DNA from: Alligator mississippiensis
Taxonomy: Eukaryota; Chordata; Crocodylia; Alligatoridae
Assembly (NCBI RefSeq): GCF_030867095.1
Contig: NC_081827.1
Location: 210,299,310-210,363,309, forward strand
Direction: 5' to 3'
DNA: 64,000 bases
A program made the translations under genes and the position numbers. The notes under the pieces were generated by a model. That model had not been told where the DNA came from. It searched no databases and saw only the letters and a list, made by a program, of their open reading frames with translations. Positions 13,901 through 26,100 of this stretch are shown one piece after another. How positions within the stretch are numbered: position 1 is the stretch's first letter; the number at the start of each line of letters is the position of its first letter.

Positions 13901-16900
13901 TTTTCCCTTAGGAGAAGAGCCAAGGGAACTTTATATCCATATTCATCTTTCTTCAATTTCCTAAACCATTTCAGACAAAAAGTGCATGTGCTTCAAAAAA
14001 GCAGAACATAAAAATACCCTTTGAACAAGCTTCCAAAGGAACTCTTTGGAACCTTCTGAAATTAAGTTAATCTAGATAAGTGGTGCTCAGCCTCTTGACC
14101 CCACAGGCCAGAGAAGGGGTATGGAACTGATCCTTGGGCCAGACTGGGCCCCGTCCAAGGATCAAGCACTGCACTCTCTGCTTGCCACGCCATGCTGTGA
14201 TCAGGCTCCATACTACTCTGCACACCCAATTCAGCATTCAGGGCCATGTTGTATGGCCCATGGGGCTCTTCACTGTCTGGTAATTTGACAGCAGGGGAGC
14301 AGTGCCCCTGCCACCAAATTTTTGGATCCATAGGGAGCTCTCTAGGCCAGATGACGTAACTCAGGAGACTGAATCTGGCTTGGTTGCAAGCAGCTGAACA
14401 CCCGTGGTCTGGATCAGTGGTTCCCAGACTTCTTGAAAAGAGGTCCTGTGTCTACCCTCAGAATTTCTTATGTGCTGTCATGCACCTTTAATGTCAAACA
14501 TGGAATTGAACAGGTGGTCAGTGTGCTTTTCATATCACTTCCCATGGCTTTGCAGGCCACTATATGGAAACCACTGATCTAGATTGTTTGCTGTCAAAAT
14601 GGAAAACCTGTGAATTTAGATGCTTAGTGACATAGATTGAGTTTTATTCATTAAATATTATAAAATAGGTTATCTGAGCAGCAAAAGTGAATTATGTAGC
14701 TGTTCTACTCTAGATATTTTTTGTAACATTTTGCCTTCAATATTAAAATGATTGGAGCTTCTCTCTCCTTTTACAGTTTATTGCTTGTATTGGAATGGTG
14801 ACATGGAATTTCATTATTAAAGAGAGAGACATCACTGTGCAGATCCTCATATTTAGCTTGCTGTATAGCTCTCTTTATAGTACCTACTTGTGGACAGGTA
14901 AGTTAGAATGTGACTAATATTTGATTATGCATAATACAGATGGGTACTAAAGCATGTAATTAATGTTCTGAAGTCATCCTTTCTTACATCCTATATTAAT
15001 GATTTAGTCATGTCATAAATATTCCCAGTTCTACCCAGTAGTAGATGGATGCAAGGCTGAAGTGTCCATATTGTATGACTTGCAAAGCCCCACTCTGGTA
15101 ATTTTTAGCTCATTGATAGGCTAGAGAATGGAGACAGTGGGTTATTGCTGTTAGTGTAGGCCTGGGTAAGTTAGGCCAGGCAGATGAGAAAGATGGAAAA
15201 AGGCTATCATGTTGGGCAGTAGGGAAACCAAATGAAACGTGATGGAAGAAATGAGGCGGGAGGCCTGAGGAGATTAAGAGGAAGGTGACCTGATAACGAG
15301 AACAGGAATCTTAGTTACACTAGCTAGAAATAAAGGTACTCCATTACATTTGTTATGTGTTTCAGTGTCCAACTCCTTTTTCTACTTGGAAATGTAGACC
15401 AGTCATCATTCACACACAATTGTAACATACCTTTTATGCAGATTGTAGAAATGTGTGCTGGTTAGGTTTCTACTGTAAACAGTGGTGCAAAGCCTAAATG
15501 ACTACATAACAAGACTTACACTTTTCAAGCTTTTTGTGGTCTGTGATGAAATATGAATAAGCATAGAAGATTGCTTGTAAGAAGTGTAGCCATTCTTTAA
15601 AAGGACTTTCACTTCTTTTGCTACTTAATCATACATATATCTCATGCATATGTATGACTTGGTGCACTTGTATTATGTACCCATTCCTGTAGATTTGGGT
15701 TCCCGCACTGTCTTACGCAGAATGAATCAATTGCTAAATAGCTGGGATTGTTTGTATATAGGGTTTTGGCTTGAATCTATGGTGTCCCACCAAATAGTTT
15801 GTACATATACTAAATCATACATAAACTATTTAATCATACATACCAATTTTAAGTTGGAAAACTCTGCCCTGGCATACCCATATTTTGCAAGATATTTCCT
15901 AATGGGGGTAGCTGTTTGCTTAACACTTTTGAAAATCTGACCTCCTGTTTATACACCCAATTAGGGATTTCAGGTCCCAGTTTGGTTGCTCATTTCTAAA
16001 AATTCTACCCACAGTCACACTTTCTCATAAATTATGTAAGAATTTTTTCAGTATCCTTATAAACAAGCTTTTGTGCCTATAACATGCTTAAAACATCTCT
16101 TTAAACATTTCTTAACCTTAATATTAAATGTGATGGAGTTTTTCATATTTCTAAAATACCTAGGTAACCTTTTAAAATTTTGTTAGAATAAAGTTAGAAA
16201 ATCATTGTGGCTTATTTCTATGACTTAATATATTAATAATATTAATAATAATATATTTTGAGGATCTGGAAAGAAAAAACTATCCAGCTGCATCAAGTAT
16301 AGTTTAGATTCTGTAATGTTTGTATTATGTTGAATAATAACTAGCTACAGTAAAATCTCTGTTATCCAGCATCCTTGGGGTAAGGGGATTGCCAGTTGCA
16401 TAAAAGCTCTGGTTATCTGAAATAGCCCAGCAGGGTTTTCAAATAACACAGTGTGGGGGGTGTGGTGGCGGCTGCACGCAGAGCAATGACAGTGCAGGCT
16501 GGTGGGTGCGAGCTTTCCCCTGCTCCCCTTCCCCCCACCCCGTGTCTGACTGGCGGAGTGGGGAGGGGGTGTGGTAGTGGTGGCCGCACACAAAACGGCG
16601 ACAATGCAGGGTGCTGGGTGGCCGTGGCAGTCGCTGCATGTGTCCTTTCCTCCACTCCTCCCCCACCCCACATTCAGTCGGCCGTCCGGAAACTCCAGTT
16701 AATGGAGTACTCTGGTTGGTTAAGTACCAGATAGCAGAGATTTTCATAAGGATCATAAGAAAGTCAGGCTGGAAGGGACTTCACAAGGTCATCAAGTCCA
16801 GCCTCCTGCTCAGGGCAGGATCACCCCTGACTAGACCATCTAGTCTAGTCTAGACCATCACCATTGTACTGTACTCTGTTTTTGTTTAGGTCTCCTATCC

Positions 16901-19900
16901 TTCTCTTTATTCATGTTAAAGAAAAGAGAAGTGTTAAAAATTCCTGCTGGATACATCATCCTGACAGGATGGGGGTAAGTTTGTATGAGGATTTTTTTTC
17001 TAGAGAAAATGTGAACGTGCCACATAATTATTTTTGACGCTTTTTGTATTTTGATGTTTCAGCATCCCAACACTGCTAGTGGGTATCTTATTAATTCTTG
17101 GTGAACGTAACAATGATAGCATCGACTCAGCATTTTTTTATGGCAAATACCAGGTATGAATCTGTTCTGCTTCCACCTTTCCTGATACCTGTTTTGTCCA
17201 ATACATTATAGAGAAAGTGTTTATATTCTTTGTTTGTTTCACACTTAATTTAATACCTTTCCTCCAAAGCATGTTTTGCATTTTTAATGATACCAGTTAC
17301 TTAGGTTAAAAGAAGTGCGACCCAAGTTGGAGGTTGTGGTTATTAAAATATATGTGTAACAAACCATTATGGAAGTGTGTTAGAAATAACGATCTTGACA
17401 TTTTTAGTAACACTGACTAGAAACAAGAGGGAAGATAGACCTCTTGGGAGGAAAGAGCATGGGCTGAATAGCTTGGGAATAATAATAAAGCCCTTCCCTA
17501 GCTTAACAGTTTGAATCTGGCATAGTTTGGTAATTATCTAAAATTGTTACTATCTAATGGGTAAATAGTTGTCTTGGTCAAAATCCTAGTAGAAATGCAG
17601 TAATCTTATGTGGACATTTATGTGACAAGAACAAGGATACTAGCTGAAGTCATGTCAAAGAAGCCAAGAACTGAAAGCATCTGGAGTATAAACTATATTT
17701 TGCTGCTTGCATCTTTGGGGTAATATATACAGTGGAAGTATACCTTGGTGATGTATCTTTTCTATGCATAAAGAAAATTCCACAATACAGACCTGTCATC
17801 TGCACTGAAATAACTTTAAAATGGATGGATGGGTATTGGTGACAGATTTGTCAGAAGGAAATATTAATGGGATTCCCAGGTAGAGAGGAGTGGAAAATGG
17901 AGCCTGGCAGGTAAAGAAAGAGAATGCTGTTGTCCCTGGGATTAAGGTGTACTTGGACAGAACCTGAAAAGAGGAATGGTCCTGGGGCAGAAGGAGAAGG
18001 TGTGAGATCTGGTAGTGTGGAAAGAAGGTCCTGACAGAAACCAGGTCAAAGAAAAGCAGTTGTTCAAATTATCTGGATTTAAAAAAATCAGTGTGGCCAG
18101 GTCTTTGAAGTTCACCTCCTTAGCCATAAAACTTAAAGGTAGTTAACATGGAAATACATTTTGTCTACATTCAGATTTACTTTGGTATAAAGGGTCCTAG
18201 ATTCGAGAATATTACAGATATCAAATGTAGAATTTTAATGCTCTTTTGCTGTTTTTTGTTATATTCAGGCATATCTCTTTGTCTCTCTTCTGCCTTTGAC
18301 AGATAATTACTACAGCAGTGACTCTATTCATCAGCTTATTGATGTCAGGCATTTCCCTTATGTGCATGAATCGAAATAGACAGGAATCAAACTATGAAGT
18401 CTTGAACCCATATTCATCTAATAGCCAAATAGAAGAACCTGAAAGAGAAAGGAATGAAGAAAGCCAGGCATCAGTTGATGTCTCCCAGACTTTCACAGAT
18501 ACCTCTGCAGAAAGAGGTACAGGATAGAGGAGTTGGGGATAATCCAATTTAACTTATAGCTAAAAGAAAAGAAAAGAAAAGAAAAAGTGTCTTCATTAAT
18601 GCTTAAAAGTGCTAAGCTGTTGGGATGGGTTAATATGTAAAGACCTAGAAAATTATAATTGTATTTCTTTAATATATTTTTTAGGGGAGCTTTCTTCTTT
18701 ATCATCATATATAATACTATGTGTATGTGTATTTAAAATGTATAATGGGGTATATGCGATATCCACATCATTAATTGTATTTATCAGGTATTTTTTACTA
18801 TTTATCTGCATCTGGCCATGTCTCTGAAGACAAACTAAACACCTACAACATGTTTACAAATTGCTTACTAGTTAAACCATTCCTTATTTTGCTTAATCGG
18901 GTTTACTTTTCTCTATCATTCATGATCTCCCTAATATAGTCTGCAGCTGACAGTGCTTATGTTGCTCCTGTAGTTGTAATGTGATGTTGAACAATTCTGT
19001 ATATTAGGTATCTGAAGTTGTTCTGCTCTGAATTGGAGACTGGAAGAGGGTTCTTAGGTACTCTGGATTTGGGATGTATGCAGACACACAGTACATGTTG
19101 TTACTCTTCCATTTAAAGATACACAGATAATTTTCTCATCCATCACATCATCTGAAAGAGTCTATAACTGTTCCTATACTTTATATTTTAATAGGTTGCT
19201 GCTCATGCCAAACAGCGAATGGTGGATTACACTACTCCAGAGAATGTGAGCCAGTGTCAAAGGCTAATACTGATGGTAGTGAGGATCCTTCAACTGAGAC
19301 GGGTACAATGATCATGTATTTTCACCTATTGTTCAAACTATTACACTAAGTTATTTAGTATTCCTGTGAGAGAAGTAATATTGAATTTGGGATTTCACTT
19401 TAGCAACTCTGACTGTCCTCTAACTGAAGGTAAAATTTAGATACCTGGCATCAGCTAACTTATTGTAATTTACTGCCTTCAACTATTATCAGTAGTTTCT
19501 GATGTGCAGGACCAGCAATTTGGAGCAGCCAGTTTAGAAATCTGCAAAAAATGCAACTATTTGAGAGGATTTGGCTTCTATTTTTTCAATGCAAGTCCTC
19601 TCCAGTGCTGTGTGGCTGTCACAATGAGCTCTATCAGCTCAGGAGTTCTGGAGGCCTAACCTCAAACCCACAGAAATCTCTCTCTCTCTCGATTTCAAAG
19701 CGTTTGGGGTTAGGGCCTGTGGATATAATTTTGCCATTTCATGTGATATTCTCCAAATACTCAGACTTCATTTTGACTCCACCATCTTGCAGTTTACCTT
19801 ACCTACCTTTTTTTTTGGTTCCCAGAGGATTTCTGACATGTAGTGAGAGCCCTTGGTTTAGGCTGCTTCCCTTTCAGTAACTTGTAGTCAAAGTTACTCA

Positions 19901-20060
19901 CACTGTAGCCTTCCTCTGTAGTGTGTTTTTGCAAGCAAATTCCCTTCCATACTGTTGGCACAAAAAACACATTTTCAACATGTCTGACTCTGAAGTGAAA
20001 AATATTTCTCACAGTAACACCTCAGTAAATACTGATTCTACACAAGATTACATCATTATT

Positions 20061-20121
<61 letters not shown>

Positions 20122-23100
20122 CACTGCCTTTTTAACTTCAAGACCTTAATTTGCTCAAACTTTTGACAAATAGTAGGCATAGCCATGCAGGGAGTGCTCA
20201 GCTGAAATTGGGATTAGAATGAAAGCAGTTAGGTTCAGCCTCAGTGATTGCCAGCATTGCTAGTACTCCCATTGCAGCTGCTATGAAAGATGCCCATTTT
20301 CACCTGTGTAATACAGCTGCATAATGCAGTTATTTTACTGCCATCTAGTGGCAGATACTGAGAGCTCCCAAAGTTCTGTTTGGAAAAAAAAATCCGTTCT
20401 GTAAACTTATTTTTAGCTGTTTAGTTAGTTGGGATCATTGTAGTATATTTCAGTATGCGTTTTAAGAAATCTAATGAAATGTATCCAGCTGCATTAAGTT
20501 TGGATATTGACAGAAATAGGAGGAGATTCACTGGTTGATGAAGAGCAAAAGAAAACTAAGCTTTACAGCAAAAATTAAAAATGATAGTATTTATTGAAAT
20601 ATTTCTTTCACTGTGTAATAAATTCTGCAAAACTTACTACTTTAGTGTTAGGGGTGATGTCTCTGTGCTGAGTACTACTGAGCACTGAGTGTAGAGCTGT
20701 AATTCAGGAAGCATACTTTTATTTTATAAGATTTCCTTGATTAACTACAGAGTGAGCATATGTGCCAAAAATCAGCCATCATGCAGGTTGGTTGGGACGG
20801 ATGTCTGAGGAATTCATTATCAAAGCTAGCATTACCATTTAATGTACACACCCTTAGAATAGGAGTTTAAAGCTAATATATGTGTGGCTTATACAAAATA
20901 AATAACGTGTTTTCTCATGAATTTGGAGGCAGGAGCTGTTCGAGATTAGTATGTGGAGGGGTTGGGGAGTGGTATTTTAGCAGTGGGTAAATCACCAGGT
21001 TACTAAATATGCAGAGAGGAAAGACTGTCGTTAGATTACATAGGCCACAAATATGATAAAAATTCTGTTTGAAAGTTCTGCTTATTCACATCCTTTTCCC
21101 ATCTCTCACCAAACTTTCTCCTCCATATTTTTTTAAAGAGCTGCTATAAGATAACTGGGTTCTTGGCTGAGTGTTATACAAAAGACCTAATTATGAATTC
21201 TGACTGACTTCTTTGCAGATCAATGTGCAAACCAGTGTAGTGCTCAAACCTGCATATTGGCACAGGAAGAACAACTTCTACAGACTGGAGACAAACAGCT
21301 GGCTAGACATGTGCTGCTGTGTTTACTTCTCATCGTGGGCCTGTTGGCTGTAAATTTCCTCTTTTTGACGCTGATTAAATAATTGTTTTGGGATAATTTA
21401 CTGGGAAAGCTACATAAACAGCCCAAATTCTGTTTTGTGTTTTTGTGTTTAAGAAAAAGAACTTCTGGGTCTGTGTTTACTTAATCTGTGACATCACATT
21501 AAATGAATGGATGAGTCCAGGTCACTTTTAGCAAATGCTCTGGGGATGAGCACAATATAAGGATGTGCATAGAACCAACTATGTGAATATAATTGTTTTA
21601 TAGATATAGACACACACATACACATAGAGTAAAAGCTTTGTTATCTAGCATGAGTGGGGTAAGGGGGGTGCCAGTTATCTTAAAATTCCAGTTATGTGAG
21701 AGTTATACCGGCCCCGGCCACACATAGATCCCTTCCCCCCCTGCCCCTTCTTTCACACCTGCATGCTCAGCTCCCCCTCCCCCTTCCCCCCTCAAATTTT
21801 CTCCCCCCATCTATGTGGATATCAACTAGAATGGCTCCCAGCAGTATTCCAGTTAGTAAAATGCCAGTTAACACAGCTTTTACTGTGTGTGTATGTGTGT
21901 TTGTGTGTGTGATTTTATGTTAAATGATGTAAGTTCCTGATCACACAGATAAAATAATAAATTGGACACTTCAGTGGTGTCTCATCAGCAGAATTATTTG
22001 TTGTCTTCCAAATAAAAAGCTGAATGGTTATCTTCTGCTATAAAATATGTAGGTGCAAGTGAGTCAGGCTTTACAGATCTGCCTTGTAGATTCTTTGTTA
22101 TTGATGCAAGGCAGGAGAAGGTATACCCAGTTTGATTATTAGAATACAAGTTATGTATGTAAGGCTAACTATAAGAAAAATGCATCATTTTTGCTAGTAA
22201 ATGGAGCACAGAAATGGAGAGGCAGCAAACATCAACACCATGGTGCTCCATGGTGTTGTTATTAACATTTTTCAGCATTAATTAAATTATTGATCTTCTA
22301 AATATTAATTATCCATTGTTGTATACAGATATAAATACATTTGTGATTATTTTTTAATATGGGATGGCCTGGCTTTTGGCCCCCATTTTGAGTTTTTACT
22401 AACAGGTACTCAAATTCACAATGTTTTTTTAAAGTTGTAGAAACTTGAAAAAAAATCCCGTTTTAAAAAGAAACCCCATTACTATTAAAGTAATTACCTT
22501 TGGTTATCAAGTTTGTGTAACACTGAAGCACATACCAGCAACATTATATCTCTTAAAGCTTCAATAAAATTAAGAGACTGTCAAAACATTGGTGCTCAGT
22601 TCAGGAGGAATATTTGCTTTCTCAGATTTGGAACAGTCAGTGATTAACTAAGCATGCATAAAGCATAATCTACAAAAACAAGCTCCTTTTTTTTAAGGCC
22701 ATAAAGGGTGCAAAGCCATCCACATTAGTGTTCTGCTTACTTACCTTTAAAATTTACTGGAACATATGGCCCCTTTTACAGCTACAGAAAGAATACATTT
22801 GGTTACTTATTTTTTCAGTTTTTGCATTTGTTGGAGATGACTTGTTGCATTAAAGACAATAAAATTGTTTGGGTTTTTTTAGTTTATCCATTTTATAATG
22901 CTCAGTTTATAATTTTTTTAACAGAATCTGTCCAGCTGCTTCTGGTGGTTGTTCAACCAAGAGCCAGGAAGGCTGTATGTGGAATTGCAGTTCTTTTGCG
23001 CAGTATTTAATTTTGGACAGGTACTTATCAGTCTCTGCTTTTGAAATTGCTTGTTTCTGGGTATCTGCTAAAGGTAAGAAGCTGCCATTTTTGTACATCT

Positions 23101-26100
23101 TGGTAGCTGGCAACACTTCTATACTGATTGAAGTCTCCAGTGTGCTGAAATTCCCAATGTTCTGCTGTTATTTTGTTTTACTTTCATTGTTTTGGCTTCT
23201 GGTTTCCTGAGTTCTCAGTTTTACATAATGTTTATGTACACGCTGGGGGAGAATTGTCAAAGACACAAATGGCAGCTGGCCACCCAGTGCCTAATGCAAG
23301 GTCCTGTCTACAAGGAAAAGATGCACCATTAAAATGCAAGGTGTGAATTTATACCAGTCTAATTACCCTAGTGTAAAAGGCTGAATGTATATTCTTAGTG
23401 CAGTGTAACTGTGGCTTATTTCGGGTTAGCTTAAGATGATGAGGAACAAATTAAATTAAACTAAAATAAGCCACTGTCAGGGTAGAAACAGACATTGCCT
23501 AACATTGCATTTGTATTACCATAGAAATTTTTATGGCCACACAAATGGTGAGCAAACAGGTGTCCCTACTCTGTTGCACCATGTCAATCCTGCGCACCCA
23601 GGGAATTACCACCCATTATTCAGCCCCTTGAGTTTCCAGAGCACCTGCCTGGCTTTTCCTGCTTAGAGACATGCCCTGGGGAATTTTGAGGCACCTTTCT
23701 GTTAGTGGAGAAAGGTGGGGTTCTCCACTTATGAAGACCCATCCTGGTCTCTGTAAGTGGGGAAAGCCTGTGCTGGTCCCAGTGTGAAGGGGACCCACAG
23801 AATCCCTGGCACCCCATACCTCCATGCCAGGGCTTGCACTGACCTGTGCTTCACACAGAGGCATGGGTCAGTGTGGGTCCCGGCAAGGAGATGTGGGGAG
23901 GCATAGGACCTGTGTGAAGCACGGGTCACTGCAGGGCATGGGGCACTAAGAATTCCCCAGGTTCTGCATTGCCATGTGCCTTCTTGTTGGGACCCACATT
24001 ACCCCATACTTCTAGGGCTGGGTGAAACGGTTGAGTTTTGATTTGGTTTCGGATTTGGCCGTTTCAGAGGACAGTGATTTGTTTCGGTGTTTTGGATCAC
24101 TATCCGGTTTCATTTTGGCTGAATCTCTTCTGAATCGGTTTTGAACGGGCTGCAAACTTCACACAGCCCTACCTGCCTGGGTGGGGCTTGGGGCCAGAGG
24201 CTGTAGGGCCCCCGTGGGGAGCAGGATGAAGCCATGGGTGGCTCACCTGGGGAAGAGAGGGCCGCTGCCCTCCATGCAGGCAAGGAGACCCCTGCGTGAA
24301 TCTGATTCCTGTCACGCCGGGTTGCGGGGCAGGGAAGCAGCACAGAGCAGCGAGCAAGCCTGCTGGTCCCTGCCACATGACTTGGCTCCACAGGGAGCAG
24401 AGATCCGCACTGGGGGACTCCTCGCTGCCACTGCCCGCCCTGTGCTGTCCCAGTGATGTGGGGTGGGCAGCAGCATCAAGGAAAGCCTAGCCTGGATCTC
24501 TGCTCCCTGCGGAGCCAGGTCGCACAGCAGGGATTCACCAGCCCCCGGTTTGATTCCCCAGCTCTCTGATCATTTCCCCAGCACTTCCTGGAGGGTGCGG
24601 GCCCCTGGATTTGCATGTCAGGTTTCAGCAGACTGCCACTGCAGGCTGGGGTCAGTGGCCACACCACAGTCTTCCCAGCACTTGGCACAGGCTGCGCCAA
24701 ACATCTGCCACTGGTTCCAGTCTGCAGCAGCAGCCTGCTGAAACACTGCACGCAGCCCCCCTGGGAAGAGCTAGGGGAAGCGATCAGAGAGCTGGGGAAT
24801 GGAACCGGGAGCTAGATGTCAATATTAGAGCAGTCCTTACCCTTCCTCTTCTTAATTTTTGTTTCCCTGCAAGCCCGGCTCCAAAATTCTCCGAAACGTT
24901 TCCAGAACATTTCATAGCCTTCTGACTAGTTTTGGAGCTGTTTCAGAGCTTTCCATTTCAATTCAGATTTGGTGTTTTGGGTGCTGATATAGGCCAAAAC
25001 ACCTGTGAAACGAAACGACTGCTGAAATTTCGCACAGCCCTACCTATGTCATGCAGAGGTATGGGTCCTGGCATGGAGGCTTAGGGTGCTGGGGATTCCC
25101 CAGGTCCCACACCAACTCATGCCTCGGCACAGAGCGTGGGGCGATGTGGGTCCTGGCTAGAAGGTGCGGGACAACAAGGAATGTGGGGTATTCCTGGGCA
25201 AGGGGAACACATTGCTTGTTGTCCCATACTGGGCCACTGCCCAATGCAGGACAATGGGTGACATTTGTTTTGCCCAATGCAGTAGATTAGCTATGGCAGG
25301 ATGAGTTCCACCCTGGCTTGATCTGCTTCATTTGGAGATGTTTGTTTTTATGCTCAGGGTCTGGATGCAGATATGGTTGGAGCCGTTACATAATGATAAT
25401 GTTTCAAAAGGGTGGCAGCTGTTACCTTCAAATTACCTTGTAATGTGTGTACAAGCCAGGAACATACTAATGCAGCCAGTCACTTCAGCTTTAACACTGC
25501 TTCATCCAGGATTAGAGTTGGAGCAGTTTTGCTATATTTGTAGTGTCCCAACTTGTCCATATGTAACAAGTAGAATGTAACAGCTTTTGAAATGTCCCCC
25601 TTTTTGAAGTGCTCCAGCTGTACCTGTCTGTGCCCTCAGATAAGTATCCACTGAGCCTCTTGAACCTATATAACTACATTGATTGAAAGGACAGCCCAAA
25701 GTTATAGCAGTGTAACAAGCATCCACACCAGAAGACAGGCGGGTGATCCAGGCTGACCTGGACAGGCTCAGCAAGTGGGCGGATGAGAATCTGATGGTGT
25801 TCAACGCCGATAAGTGCAAGGTTCTCCACCTTGGGAAGAAAAACCCGCAGCATCCTTATAGGCTCGGCAGTGCTATGTTGGCTAGCACTATGGAAGAAAG
25901 AGACTTGGGGGTCATCATTGACCACAAGTTGAACATGAGCCTACAGTGCGATGCTGCGGCTAGTAAAGCGAGCAAAACGCTGGCTTGCATCCATAGATGC
26001 TTCTCAAGCAAATCCCGGGATGTCATTCTCCCCTTGTACTCGGCCTTGGTGAGGCCGCAGCTGGAGTACTGCGTCCAGTTTTGGGCTCCACAATTCAAAA

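Larger units (their letters stand above)
12822..14776 (+). other. GPR155: GPR155 intron with CR1 and a hAT pair
   Basis: It contains a young CR1 (12868-13401) and two adjacent hAT-type MITEs (14078-14406 and 14415-14576). The stretches 13402-14069 and 14585-14776 show nothing recognisable. Confidence 0.85.
14898..16889 (+). other. GPR155: GPR155 intron with pogo/Tigger-like MITE
   Basis: Nothing was recognised in 14898-16347. Then follow a Tigger-like MITE (16348-16748) and a CR1 antisense scrap up to about 16840. Confidence 0.85.
19303..21218 (+). other. GPR155: GPR155 intron with A57 run
   Basis: It contains a 57-base A run (20064-20120) and a CTCF-like palindromic motif (20338-20354). 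No gene or transposon was recognised. Confidence 0.75.
21350..22924 (+). other. GPR155: GPR155 intron with Tigger-like MITE
   Basis: It contains a Tigger-like MITE (21627-21885), an adjacent GT-rich microsatellite (about 21882-21911) and a perfect short hairpin (22233-22258). Nothing else was recognised. Confidence 0.8.

Noticed and set aside
20064-20120. A57 run as the poly(A) tail of a processed pseudogene
   Set aside because: No recognisable coding or SINE body upstream and no flanking target duplication seen.
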